A DNA stretch of 64,000 nucleotides from Bryobacteraceae bacterium (GCA_025056865.1 JANWVO010000024.1:21787-85786); one strand, 5' to 3'; shown: positions 18,836-27,546, numbered from the stretch's first letter. Notes: generated by a model not told the origin, from the sequence alone. Program-made: numbers and translations.

Positions 18836-20290
18836 TCAGGATTGGCGTTTGCGGATGGGGATGCCGAGGCGCTTGATCTTCTGGTTGAGCGTGGAAAGAG
18901 GGATTTTGAGAAGGGCGGCGGCTTCGGTCTGGGAGTAGTTGACCGCTTCAAGGGCTTCGATGATGGTGCGGGCTTCGAAGTCGGCGACCTTCTCGAACAG
19001 GGAGGCGTCGGGCGGCAGCGCGCCGGCGCGCTCGGCGGTGCGGACGCCGGTGGACTGAAGAAGCTGCTCCGGCAGGACGCTGACCGGGACGACCTCGCTG
19101 GTGGCGAGGACGACGGCGCGCTCGATGGCGTTTTCGAGCTCGCGCACGTTGCCGGGCCAGTGGTAGTCCATGAGCAGGTGCATGGCTTCCGGCTCGAAGC
19201 GGAGCAGGCTGCGGCCCTGCGGGTCGAGGAACTTGTTGTTCTCGCGGCAGTAGATCTGGAAGAAGTGCTCGACCAGAAGCGGGATGTCCTCCTTGCGTTC
19301 GCGCAGCGGCGGCAGGTGGATGTTGATGACGTTCAGGCGGTAGTAGAGATCCTGGCGGAACTTCCCTTCCTCGACGAGGCGGGCGAGGTCGGCGTTGGTG
19401 GCGGCGAGAATGCGCACGTCGACGCGGATGGTTTCGGTGGAGCCGACGGGCATGAACTCGCGCTCCTGGATGACGCGCAGGAGCTTGACCTGCATGTCGG
19501 GCGTGAGCGTGCCGATTTCGTCGAAGAAGATGGTGCCGTGGTTGGCGATTTCGAAGTAGCCGCGGCGGTTGGCGACGGCGCCGGTGAAGGCGCCCTTGAC
19601 GTGGCCGAAGAGGGTGGACTCGAGCAGATCCGGCGGCAGCGAGCCGGAGTTGACGCCGACGAAGGGCTTGTCGGCGCGGGGCGAGTTGGCGTGGATGGCC
19701 TTGGCGATGAGCTCCTTGCCGGTGCCGGTCTCGCCGGTGATGAGGATGTTGCTCTTGGAAGGCGCGACCTGGGCGACGAGATCGAGCACGCGCAGCATGC
19801 GCTCGCTCTTGCCGACGATGTTGGGGAAGGCGTAGCGCTCCTTGAGGGCGCGGCGCAGCTCGCGGTTCTCGCGTTCGAGCCGGGTGCGCGCGATCTGGCG
19901 GTCGATCTCGATCAGGAGCTTCTCGTTGTCCCAGGGCTTGGAGAAGTAATCGCTGGCGCCGGACTTGAGCGCTTCGACGGCGACCTCGACCGAGCCGTAG
20001 GCGGTGATGAGGAAGATGGGGGTTTCGCGGTCGCGGCGGCGGATCTCGTCGAGCACTTCGAGGCCGGAGCGGTCCGGCATCATGAGGTCGAGCAGGACGA
20101 GGTCGAAGACGCCGGACTCGAAGCGGCGCAGGCCCTCGGCGGCGTTTTCCGCCGTCGCGACCGAATAGCCTTCGGCCTCGAGCAGCAGCTCGAGCGACTC
20201 GCGGATATCGGCTTCGTCGTCGATGACAAGAATCCTGCCGCGGGGCGCGCGGGGCGCGTCGACACGGGTTTCCACATCAGGCCGAGGCAT
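18836..20290 (-). CDS. NtrC-type sigma-54-dependent response regulator
   Basis: The product has 484 aa. The receiver domain (about 19-135) has the acidic pocket VIDDEAD, phospho-acceptor D68 in LVLLDLMMPD and the lysine of SKPW. The AAA+ domain has Walker A GETGTGKE at 186-193, an intact sigma-54 contact loop GAFTGA at 233-238, Walker B IFFDEIG and the sensor/arginine region YYRLNVI...LPPLRER. A Fis-type helix-turn-helix (SQTEAAALLKIPLSTLNQKIKRLG) ends the protein. It overlaps the 3' end of the kinase gene by 14 nt and is surely its cognate partner. It activates transcription from -24/-12 promoters, and one such promoter precedes this operon. Targets are unknown. Confidence 0.95.
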   Translation of the reverse strand: MPRPDVETRVDAPRAPRGRILVIDDEADIRESLELLLEAEGYSVATAENAAEGLRRFESGVFDLVLLDLMMPDRSGLEVLDEIRRRDRETPIFLITAYGSVEVAVEALKSGASDYFSKPWDNEKLLIEIDRQIARTRLERENRELRRALKERYAFPNIVGKSERMLRVLDLVAQVAPSKSNILITGETGTGKELIAKAIHANSPRADKPFVGVNSGSLPPDLLESTLFGHVKGAFTGAVANRRGYFEIANHGTIFFDEIGTLTPDMQVKLLRVIQEREFMPVGSTETIRVDVRILAATNADLARLVEEGKFRQDLYYRLNVINIHLPPLRERKEDIPLLVEHFFQIYCRENNKFLDPQGRSLLRFEPEAMHLLMDYHWPGNVRELENAIERAVVLATSEVVPVSVLPEQLLQSTGVRTAERAGALPPDASLFEKVADFEARTIIEALEAVNYSQTEAAALLKIPLSTLNQKIKRLGIPIRKRQS

Positions 20291-23231
20291 CAGCAGTCTT
20301 CCGGTTCATGGCGGGGAACTCGAGCCGGAACACGGCTCCGCCAGAGGGCAGCGAGCCGGCCTCGATGAGACCGCCATGCTCTTCCACAATGCCATAACTG
20401 ACACTGAGACCGAGGCCGGTGCCCTTGCGCGCGCCCTTGGTGGTGAAGAAGGGGTCGAAGATGCGGGGCAGGTGCTCGGGCGGGATGCCCGGCCCGGTGT
20501 CGCGCACTTCGGCCCGCACGGTGGCTCCGTCGGAGCTGGTGCGCAGCGTGAGGCGGCGCGGGGCGCCCTCGGGCAGGCCCGCCATGGCGTCGCGGGCATT
20601 GAGCAGAAGATTGAGGAAGACCTGCTGGAGCCTGCCGGCGTTGCCGCGCATCGGGGGCAGCTCCGGGGCGAGCTCGTAGACGATTTCGATGCGGAGCTTT
20701 TCGAACTGGTGCTCGAGCAGCGAGACGGTCTCGCGGATGACGCGGTTGAGATCGAGGGGCTCGAATTCGGTACCCGAGGTGCGCGAGAAATTCAGCAGCG
20801 AATTGACGATTTCGGAGGCGCGGAAGGTCTGGCGGGCGATCTTGTCAAGGATGCGCGTCTTCTGCTCGTCGCCGATGAGCTGCTTGGCGAGCATCTGGGC
20901 GTAGGTGGAGATGACGGCAAGCGGGGTGTTGACCTCGTGGGCGACGCCGGCGGCAAGCAGGCCGATGGAGCTGAGCTTGTCGGCCTGGATGAGGCGGCGT
21001 TCGAGCTCTTCGCGCTCGGTGATGTCGTCGAAGATGATGAGGCGGCCGATGCGCTGGCCGTCGCGGGTGACCAACGGGGCGATGGCGATGTTGACGATGG
21101 GATCGCGCTCTTCGGGCAGCGGCGCGGCTGCGCCGGAGGCGCCATTGCCGTTGCCGCCGGCGAGGAAGCGCGCGAGGGCGGAGCGCTTCAGCGGGATCCT
21201 GTAAAGCTGGTGGACCTGCGTTTCCGCGCGGAGGGCTTCGAAGTGGACGGCGAGCTCGGGCGGGAACAGCTCGTCGAGGCGGCGGCCGAGGGCGGCGGCG
21301 CGCGGCACGCCGGTGAGGCGCTCGATCTGCGAGTTCCAGCTTTCGACGCGGTCCTCGAGATCGGCGGCGAGGATGCCAACGTTGATCGACTCGACGATGT
21401 TCTCGCTGAACTCCTTGAGCCGCTCGTACTGCTCGACCTTGGCAGCGAGCGAGCGGTACAGGCGCGCGTTTTCAACCGCCATGGCGATGTAGCCCGCGAG
21501 CGAGATGAGCAGGTCGATGTCGTCGGAGGAGAGGAAGTCGCCCTTGGTGGTGCGGCTGACGCCGAGCCAGGCCAGCGTGCGCCCGCGGAAGGTGCACGGC
21601 AGGTAGTAGGTGAGATCGAGCAGCGCGAGCGTTTCGCGCACCGGCGGCGGGAGGCGGCGGGAGACGATGTCGAGCGTGTGGTGGGTCCGCTCGAAGAACA
21701 GGTACGGCTCCTTCGGCGACTCGGGCAGGAAGGAGAGGTCGAGCGGCTCCTTTTCGAGGTGCGTGAGGAAGCCGTCGCGGTCGAGCGCCGAGTGGAGGCG
21801 GAAGCCGGGACCGTCTTCCCGCGACAGGAAGAAGGCGACGTGATCGACCGAGAGCGTGTTCAGCAGCCGCTCGCCGACGCTGCGCAGGGTGCGGTCGAGA
21901 TCCATTTCGGAGGTCAGCTCGCGGGCGAAGCTGAGCAGCGTGCGGCGGTAGTCGAAACGGTCGCGGTAGAAGACGTGGCGGTCGAGCTGCTCCTGGATCC
22001 AGTGGCGCAGCGGCTCGAAGACAAGCGCGGCGATCAGCACGAGCAGCACGACGGCGGTGGGGCTGAGCTCGTCGCGGCGGGACAGGGCGTAGACCAGCAG
22101 CGAGACGATGCCGAGCACGGAGAGCGTGGCCAGCAGGTAGACATAACCCTGCTGGAAGATGATGTCGACATCCATCAGGCGGTAGCGGAGGATGGCGTAT
22201 GCCCAGGTGAGCGGCAGGAAGGCGAGGAAGAGCACGCTGAGCCGCATCGTCTCCGTGGGCACCATGCCGGCGGCAAAGGGCGCCGCGTAGAAGGCGGCGA
22301 AGGGCACAATGCCGGCGAGGGTTCCATTGCGGAGCCACTTCAACTGCTGGCGCAGGATGGGGTCGGCGGCGCGGCGGAAGCCGAGGTGCAGGGCGACGGC
22401 GCCCGCCAGATAGCAGGCGGAGAAGAGCGCGAGCCAGAGGCGGTCAAGCAGCCAGTTCAGCTCGATGAGGGGCACCGAGCTGCGGACGATGCCGGAGGCG
22501 AAGCCGAGCTGAAGCAGAGCGAGGGAGACCGCCGGCAGATAGATGGAGAGCGCATGGCGCAGCGGGAACGGGCGGTGCCCGGCGGGGAACGTGAGGCAGA
22601 AGTGCAGAAACAGCGCCGGCGCCAGCAGCCCGGCGATGACATTGCCGACGTAGATGGCGGTGTCGAAGGCGTTCAGCTTGCCCGTGTAATGGAACGAGTG
22701 CAGGATGAAGCTGGCGAGGCAGAGCAGATAGAAGTGCAGCGCCTTGGGGGCGCGGTTGCGGCGGAAGAAGACAAAGAGGCCGATGATGAGGTAAGCGGCG
22801 CCGACGAAGTACTGGTAGTAGAGCGCGCGGTCGCGGTTGGCATCGGCGACAATGACGCGGGCGTTGATTTCGATGCCGTTGCGCTCGAGCGTATAGGTGG
22901 CCTTGCCCCAGACGCCGGTGCGGAACAGGAGCTGGACGACATCGATGGCCTGGCGGACGGCGACGGCGGGCGTGTTTTCGATGGGCGCGATGCGCAGCAG
23001 GACGTCGCCGCGGCGGATGCCGGCGCGGTCCGCCGGACCGCCCGGCTGCACATAGGCGGCGACGACGCGCACGCCGCCTTCCCTGCCCGGCGAGTCCATC
23101 CATGTGGCGCCGTCATCGGGCAGGTGGTAGCGCATCTGCTGCTGGTAGTTGACGCCGGCGCAGATGATCGCCGTGAGCGTCAGCACGACCAGAAGCGCGC
23201 CGAGGAACTGGTTTTTCAGTCCCTGCTCCAC
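20277..23231 (-). CDS. Membrane sensor histidine kinase: PDZ, multi-TM, GAF, PAS, HisKA, HATPase
   Basis: The product has 984 aa. One TM helix at about 9-28 is followed by a periplasmic PDZ-like domain (about 50-125; VQPGGPADRAGIRRGDVLLRI). About eight hydrophobic helices follow between 135 and 400. A GAF domain spans about 420-590, a PAS domain about 600-730, and a dimerisation domain has phospho-acceptor H765 in GVAHEVNTPLAV. The ATPase has the N box (LLNARDAM), G1 (DTGPGI), F box and G2 (GTGLGLSVSYG). A periplasmic PDZ in a kinase suggests sensing of unfolded or C-terminal peptides, but this is inference. It is co-transcribed with the NtrC-type regulator. A sigma-54 promoter lies 54 bp upstream of the start codon. 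Confidence 0.93.
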   Translation of the reverse strand: MEQGLKNQFLGALLVVLTLTAIICAGVNYQQQMRYHLPDDGATWMDSPGREGGVRVVAAYVQPGGPADRAGIRRGDVLLRIAPIENTPAVAVRQAIDVVQLLFRTGVWGKATYTLERNGIEINARVIVADANRDRALYYQYFVGAAYLIIGLFVFFRRNRAPKALHFYLLCLASFILHSFHYTGKLNAFDTAIYVGNVIAGLLAPALFLHFCLTFPAGHRPFPLRHALSIYLPAVSLALLQLGFASGIVRSSVPLIELNWLLDRLWLALFSACYLAGAVALHLGFRRAADPILRQQLKWLRNGTLAGIVPFAAFYAAPFAAGMVPTETMRLSVLFLAFLPLTWAYAILRYRLMDVDIIFQQGYVYLLATLSVLGIVSLLVYALSRRDELSPTAVVLLVLIAALVFEPLRHWIQEQLDRHVFYRDRFDYRRTLLSFARELTSEMDLDRTLRSVGERLLNTLSVDHVAFFLSREDGPGFRLHSALDRDGFLTHLEKEPLDLSFLPESPKEPYLFFERTHHTLDIVSRRLPPPVRETLALLDLTYYLPCTFRGRTLAWLGVSRTTKGDFLSSDDIDLLISLAGYIAMAVENARLYRSLAAKVEQYERLKEFSENIVESINVGILAADLEDRVESWNSQIERLTGVPRAAALGRRLDELFPPELAVHFEALRAETQVHQLYRIPLKRSALARFLAGGNGNGASGAAAPLPEERDPIVNIAIAPLVTRDGQRIGRLIIFDDITEREELERRLIQADKLSSIGLLAAGVAHEVNTPLAVISTYAQMLAKQLIGDEQKTRILDKIARQTFRASEIVNSLLNFSRTSGTEFEPLDLNRVIRETVSLLEHQFEKLRIEIVYELAPELPPMRGNAGRLQQVFLNLLLNARDAMAGLPEGAPRRLTLRTSSDGATVRAEVRDTGPGIPPEHLPRIFDPFFTTKGARKGTGLGLSVSYGIVEEHGGLIEAGSLPSGGAVFRLEFPAMNRKTADASA

Positions 23232-23256
23232 CTCGGGCTCCTCAAGCGGTCCGCGG

Positions 23257-23266
23257 CAGCGTACAC
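23257..23266 (-). promoter_or_regulatory. Candidate binding site, proximal copy of GTGTACGCTG
   Basis: This site reads GTGTACGCTG on the minus strand and lies within CAGTGTACGCTG, a near-palindrome centred on GTAC. An identical 10-mer lies at 23325-23334. This copy lies between the sigma-54 promoter and the kinase start codon. Confidence 0.35.
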
Positions 23267-23284
23267 TGATCCGGCCTCGGGAGA

Positions 23285-23300
23285 AGCAATTCTGGTACCA
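23285..23300 (-). promoter_or_regulatory. Sigma-54 (-24/-12) promoter of the kinase-regulator operon
   Basis: On the minus strand the site reads TGGTACCAGAATTGCT, which fits the consensus TGGYACR-N4-TTGCW at all but one position, with the invariant GG and GC correctly spaced. It lies 54 bp upstream of the kinase ATG. Because the operon encodes a sigma-54 activator, autoregulation is likely. Confidence 0.75.
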
Positions 23301-23324
23301 TCCTGCAAGACCGCCTGCTATTTC

Positions 23325-23334
23325 CAGCGTACAC
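23325..23334 (-). promoter_or_regulatory. Candidate enhancer site, distal copy of GTGTACGCTG
   Basis: This identical copy of the 10-mer lies about 25 bp upstream of the -24 element. It sits inside TTCCAGCGTACACCTGAAA (23322-23340, plus strand), an imperfect dyad. The close spacing is unusual for an enhancer, which normally lies 80-200 bp upstream. Confidence 0.35.
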
Positions 23335-23490
23335 CTGAAATCAAGGACTTACCAGAGGAAATTGCGCGGGGCGAAGCCGATTGTGTCCCGAATTCCGGAG
23401 CCGCCGTTTCCGAATTCCGAACCTGCGTTCCCAACCTGCCCGGACGCCGACGCGGGGGGCAGGCCAGCCGGCAGCGCGGCCCTGGCAAGC

Positions 23491-23556
23491 GCACCGTGGC
23501 CGCGAGTTTCCGGCGCGAGCGGCGCACCGTGGCCGCGAGTTTTCGGCGGGACCGGC
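23491..23556. repeat. Tandem duplication, 33-bp unit
   Basis: GCACCGTGGCCGCGAGTTT starts at 23491 and again at 23524. The surrounding 23335-23741 interval between the kinase promoter and the ATP-grasp-like gene has no supportable gene. Confidence 0.6.
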
Positions 23557-23741
23557 ACCGATGGCGCACGCCTGCCCGCCGGGTGTCGGCAGGCAGGGAA
23601 GAGCCGGCGGTGGCGAGGGCAGCGCCGCGGCGGGAGGCGGCGGTGGAACAGGCACCGGCCGGACGCGGAGGAACCACGAGGCCCGTGTGCCAAGCAGAGA
23701 CGCCGGCGAAGCCGCCGGGACCGCCCGACGGGAAGGCCGGG

Positions 23742-25094
23742 TTACTTCGGCTCGAGAATGAAAGCAGGCACGACGCCAGCCGCCGACGAGAAGCCGCCGC
23801 GCGGGGGCGACAGACGCGCCGAGAAGCCATGCACCCTGCCGAGGAAGGCATGGGGGGCGACGTCGACGACCATGTCCCGGTAGGCCAGCTCGCCGAAGTA
23901 GTCGAGCGGGAAGGAGAAGACCGGCGCTTCGATGCGCTGCTGGACGACATAAGGGTGGCGCAGCGCGAGGCGCACGGCGCGCTCCCATGTGGCATCGTCG
24001 ACGAGGGCGCCGTCGGTGGAGTGCAGCTCGCTGGAATCTTCGTTGGGGCGCAGCACGAGCTGGCGGCGGTTCTTGAGGATGAAATCGATCAGATCGACGG
24101 TCTCGCCCTGCCAGGTGGTCTTGCCGGGCGTGACGAAGCGCGTGGCGGGGATCGTGTCGCGGATGGCCTTGCGCTCGGCCGCCGGGAAGGAGCCGGTGAC
24201 CGAGTCATCGGTGAGCAGGGCGAAGAGGGCGCGCTTGCGCATCACCTCTGCGCGGAAGCTGTTGACGAGGCAGACGCGGCGCTCGCGGCAGGCGCGCAGC
24301 AGCGGGTGGGTGAGATCGTAACGGGTGAGCAGGTCCTGGGCGCGGATGCCCCGCAGGATCATGTCGATGCGGAAGGCGCCGCGGCGCAGGACTCCGCCCT
24401 GGTAGTCCACCTCGTCGGGCGAGACGATCTCCACCGGGAAGCCCTGCGAGCGGAGAAAGTCGGCCAGGAGGGCATCTTCGCGAGCGTCGGCGGAGGCAAG
24501 GCCCGCCGGGAAGGCAAGGATCGCCACCGAAGGCTTGCCCTGGCCGCCGAAGTCCTTCCACGCCTTCAGGAGGCTGGCGGCAAAGGGCTTCACGCCGGGC
24601 GGGCGGGAGATCCGGTGCCGCTTGCGGAACTCCTTCATTGGCGGCGTTTCGAGGAAGGCTTCCGCGAGCAGTTCGCTGAAGACGGCACCGCGGGGCAGGT
24701 CGGCGCGGGGGGCCGAGAGATGAAGATGCCCGTTGACGACGGTGGCCTCCAGCAGGGACGCCACAGCGGGGATCGAGTAGCCGGGATCGAGCGAGACGAG
24801 CATGCGCTCGCCGGGCAGCAGGCCGAGGCGGGCCATCAACGAGGGTTCGCGGAGGGCGAGGTCGCGGACGCGGCTGATGGCGCTTGAAAGCGCTTCGGCG
24901 GCCGAGGCCAGTGTCTCATACTGACGGCGCGTGAGGAAATGGGGGCGCAGGACGGGCGAAAGGGGCCGGCCATTCACGCTCAGCCCGCGCCGCTCGAGCT
25001 GGGCGTGGAGTTCGCCCACCCAGGACGAGCCGCTCCGGGCGAAGTCTTCAAGGATGCGATGGTAGCGGGCGATAGCCTCGCTCAACAGCGTCAT
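23742..25094 (-). CDS. ATP-grasp-like protein (circularly permuted type, tentative)
   Basis: The product has 450 aa from ATG 25094; an in-frame TTG lies 15 nt upstream. The C-terminal third carries a pattern like the ATP-binding half of glutathionylspermidine-synthase-type or circularly permuted ATP-grasp enzymes: RRQLVLRPNEDSSELHSTDG (lysine/arginine plus acidic loop), WERAVRLALRHPYVVQQRI and ELAYRDMVVDVAPHAF. The N-terminal half is helical (MTLLSEAIARYHRILEDFARSG), with later MLVSLDPGYSIP and LVNSFRAEVMRKRALFALL. If correct it would ligate a carboxylate to an amine using ATP, but substrates are unknown. It stands alone. The assignment rests on pattern memory only. Confidence 0.55.
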   Translation of the reverse strand: MTLLSEAIARYHRILEDFARSGSSWVGELHAQLERRGLSVNGRPLSPVLRPHFLTRRQYETLASAAEALSSAISRVRDLALREPSLMARLGLLPGERMLVSLDPGYSIPAVASLLEATVVNGHLHLSAPRADLPRGAVFSELLAEAFLETPPMKEFRKRHRISRPPGVKPFAASLLKAWKDFGGQGKPSVAILAFPAGLASADAREDALLADFLRSQGFPVEIVSPDEVDYQGGVLRRGAFRIDMILRGIRAQDLLTRYDLTHPLLRACRERRVCLVNSFRAEVMRKRALFALLTDDSVTGSFPAAERKAIRDTIPATRFVTPGKTTWQGETVDLIDFILKNRRQLVLRPNEDSSELHSTDGALVDDATWERAVRLALRHPYVVQQRIEAPVFSFPLDYFGELAYRDMVVDVAPHAFLGRVHGFSARLSPPRGGFSSAAGVVPAFILEPK

Positions 25095-25158
25095 GGCGGA
25101 TCGTTTCAATTCCAGTATCTCACAGCGGCTGGCAGAAGAAAAGGCTACTACAGGATTA

Positions 25159-25175
25159 GTTCCGTAAATTGGAAC
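25159..25175. promoter_or_regulatory. Inverted repeat GTTCC-N7-GGAAC
   Basis: Perfect 5-bp arms flank a 7-bp spacer, 65 bp upstream of the ATP-grasp-like gene start. The layout is typical of a dimeric repressor or activator site, but the regulator is unknown. Confidence 0.3.
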
Positions 25176-25713
25176 GCCGAACCTCGTTGCGTTTGACAGA
25201 GTTACAAGATTCAGAAGGCGGCTCTCCCTCTATAAGCACAACTTCTGGAAAAACGACAGAACTTGAGCTGCGTTTCTTTAGCAGGCGCGATGGTCCGGAG
25301 CGCCAAGGCGCTGCCTCCGGCGGCAGGGGCGGCCGGGACGCAGGTGCTGGCAGTGTTCCTGTTGCCACAAGCATTGGCCCTGCGAATTGAATGTGTTTCC
25401 GGTAAAATGAGAGTCAAAGCGGTTTCCGGGCGGATGTGGAAGCCGTTTGGAACCACATTTGCACCCACGGAGACCCTCCGGCTGGGGGACATCTCCTCCG
25501 ACCCCCAGCCGGCCGTCCTTCTTTTGCCGCCTTTTCTGCCCTGGCGGCAATCATGATCCACTTCTTTTCGACATCTGCTGGGAACTTCCCTGCCCTGCCT
25601 GCCCCCTCGCCCGCAGGCGTGCCTTTCTCTCCGCGGCTGTCCCGAGGCTGGACGTCCGGGTAGAGAGAAGAGAAAGGACGCCGGAGCCGGACGGCGCGGC
25701 GCGTGGGAGGCGA
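25176..25713. other. Non-coding interval with a terminator-like hairpin
   Basis: No credible gene is seen. The one structured element is the hairpin at 25478-25512, annotated separately. Open frames here are short, overlap antisense frames and lack ribosome-binding sites. Confidence 0.5.
25478..25512 (+). terminator. Strong hairpin with T-rich tail in an apparently gene-free interval
   Basis: A perfect 11-bp stem, CCGGCTGGGGG with CCCCCAGCCGG and a 13-nt loop, is followed by CCGTCCTTCTTTTG. It has intrinsic-terminator shape for a plus-strand transcript, although no plus-strand gene precedes it. It could end a small RNA. Confidence 0.45.
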
Positions 25714-26646
25714 TCAATGGGCAGGCCGTTCCACGGCGCAGTATTTCCGCAAGAAGGCTTCCCACCAGGGTTCAAACCAGCGACGCAGTTCCTCGGCCTG
25801 GCGCTTCCGGCGCTCCGCGAGCGGCACCGCCGGCAGGCAGGTGCAAAGGCCGCGGATGCCGGCCAGAATCTGGAGTCCGATTGGAGCGGGCCACGGATCG
25901 ATGCGGGCGACCGCTTCCGCCAGCAGGGCGCCGAGTTCTTCGAGGAGGGCCGCGTCCCCCCGCTGGCCAGCTTCCCAGAGGGCGGTGATCAGCTCCGGCA
26001 GCACGCCGGCGACGCCGGAGATGACGCCATCGCAGAGGCCGCGGCGCAGCGCCTCGGGCAGTGCGGCGTCATTGCCGACGAAGCGGTAGGCATGCAGGTC
26101 GGGCTGCGAGGAGAGATGCTCGAGCAGGCCGAGCTGCCCGCTGCTGTCCTTGATGCCCTCGATGATCTCGTGCTGGCGAAGGAGACGCTCCGCGAGTCCC
26201 GGACCGACGTCGGAGAGGTAGCATGGCAACCGGTAGATGAGCACCGGGCGGCGGGCCGAGCGGGCGACGGCGCCGTAGAACTCCGCCAGGTCGTCCTCGC
26301 CATAATCGAAGAAATGGGGAGGAGGAACCAGGTGGGCGTCGGCCCCGGCGGCCTCGGCCTCCGCGACGAGGCGCAACGTCAGATCCGTGCTGGCGGCGCC
26401 GCACCCGGCAATCACCTGGCAGCGGTTTCCGGCCACGTCCCGCGCCAGGGCGACAGCGGTGCGCCTCTCCTCCGGCGACGCGCGGACGTATTCGCCCGTC
26501 GCGCCGTTGATGCACAGGCCGCTGAGGCCCTGGCAGCGAAGGAAGCCCACCAGATGTTCGAACTGGCTCCAGGCGGGGCGCCCCTCCTCATCGCGCGGCA
26601 GAAGCACGGCTGCGATGACGCCACCACGGACCCGGTACCGAGACAT
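25714..26646 (-). CDS. DapA/NanA-family class I aldolase (dihydrodipicolinate synthase-like)
   Basis: The product has 310 aa. The ATG at 26646 is chosen because GGGAG precedes it. Family features are the NGATGEY loop at 47-53, the catalytic Tyr138 in LIYRLPCY and the Schiff-base Lys166 in IEGIKDSSG. The Y-R-L-P in place of the usual YNxP and the divergence from the IclR regulator argue for a catabolic aldolase or dehydratase (sugar acid, hydroxyproline or similar) rather than lysine biosynthesis. The shared 78-bp intergenic region suggests control by the neighbouring IclR protein, but the substrate is unknown. Confidence 0.88.
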   Translation of the reverse strand: MSRYRVRGGVIAAVLLPRDEEGRPAWSQFEHLVGFLRCQGLSGLCINGATGEYVRASPEERRTAVALARDVAGNRCQVIAGCGAASTDLTLRLVAEAEAAGADAHLVPPPHFFDYGEDDLAEFYGAVARSARRPVLIYRLPCYLSDVGPGLAERLLRQHEIIEGIKDSSGQLGLLEHLSSQPDLHAYRFVGNDAALPEALRRGLCDGVISGVAGVLPELITALWEAGQRGDAALLEELGALLAEAVARIDPWPAPIGLQILAGIRGLCTCLPAVPLAERRKRQAEELRRWFEPWWEAFLRKYCAVERPAH

Positions 26647-26703
26647 AATGGTGTTCTCCCGCCCCGGAACGCGCGCTTGCAAGTTGGCGAACCGGAGGCA
26701 CGA

Positions 26704-26717
26704 TACTTTGTATAGTA
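26704..26717. promoter_or_regulatory. Overlapping divergent promoter and candidate IclR operator
   Basis: TACTTTGTATAGTA is an imperfect palindrome (arms TACT and AGTA). It contains a plus-strand -10-like TATAGT (26711-26716) ending 8 nt before the iclR-type ATG, which would make that message nearly leaderless. Binding here could repress both divergent genes. Confidence 0.4.
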
Positions 26718-26724
26718 GACGACA

Positions 26725-27546
26725 ATGCTGAGCCAGTCAAACAAAAAACCGAAACGCCGTTCCGGGAAGAGCGCCGCCCGTGCCGCGACGACGCCCGCGT
26801 CGCGGTCCCTGGCCAAGGGGCTGATGATTGTGGAGGCGCTGGCATCGAAAGAAGAAGCGATGGCGCTGAAGGACATTGCGGCGCTGATCGGGCTGGGCAA
26901 AGCGAGCACGCTGCGGTTGCTGCGGACGCTCGAAGGGCTCGGCTACATCCACCGCGATGAACACGACAACTACTACTGCGAACGCGTCTGGCCGACGATG
27001 AAGCAGCAGATGCGCCTGACGGCGCTGCGGCAGTGCGCGCAGCCGGTGCTGGCGCAACTGAACGCGGAGCTCGGCGAGACGGTGGCGATGGCGTTCCTGT
27101 TCGACGATGTGATTCGAGTGGTGGAAGTGATCGAGAGCACGCACCACATCCGCATGTCGAACTACCGGGGCGGGATCCTCCAGCCGTATGCATCGTCGCT
27201 GGGCAAGTCGATCACGGCGTTCCAGACGCCGGAGGTGGCGCAGCGGCTGCTGTACACGTACGGCATTTTCGCTTTGACGCCGAACACGCTCACCGATTTC
27301 CGGGCCATTCAGGACGACCTGGCGGCAGTGCGCGAACGCGGCTACGCGTGGGACCGCGAGGAGACGGTGCTGGGCGGGATCTGCTGCGGGGCGCCGGTGC
27401 AGATGCCGGACGGGGAGGTCTTTGCGGCCATCAGCATGTCGATGCCGAAGGCGAGGTTCACGAAGCAGATCGAGGAGGTGCTGCCGCAGATGATGAAGGA
27501 CTACGCGGCGGAGATCGCCCGGGGGCTGAAGAAGGTGCTTGCGTGA
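26725..27546 (+). CDS. IclR-family transcriptional regulator
   Basis: The product has 273 aa. A lysine/arginine-rich N-terminal extension of about 25 residues precedes the winged helix (LAKGLMIVEALAS, ALKDIAALIGLGKASTLRLLRTLEGLGYI). The effector domain follows (about 95-265; LNAELGETVAMAFLFDDVIRVVEVI, LGKSITAF, DREETVLGGICCGAPV). IclR proteins usually control a divergent catabolic gene, here the DapA-like aldolase. Its stop overlaps the GTG start of the HAD gene, so the two are co-translated. There is no Shine-Dalgarno sequence, consistent with a leaderless start. Confidence 0.93.
   Translation: MLSQSNKKPKRRSGKSAARAATTPASRSLAKGLMIVEALASKEEAMALKDIAALIGLGKASTLRLLRTLEGLGYIHRDEHDNYYCERVWPTMKQQMRLTALRQCAQPVLAQLNAELGETVAMAFLFDDVIRVVEVIESTHHIRMSNYRGGILQPYASSLGKSITAFQTPEVAQRLLYTYGIFALTPNTLTDFRAIQDDLAAVRERGYAWDREETVLGGICCGAPVQMPDGEVFAAISMSMPKARFTKQIEEVLPQMMKDYAAEIARGLKKVLA

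Noticed and set aside
20223..24887. A 1554-codon plus-strand frame across the kinase operon and beyond
   Set aside because: It is Gly/Ala/Glu/Asp-rich without domains, crosses intergenic DNA and promoters, and is antisense to three clear genes.
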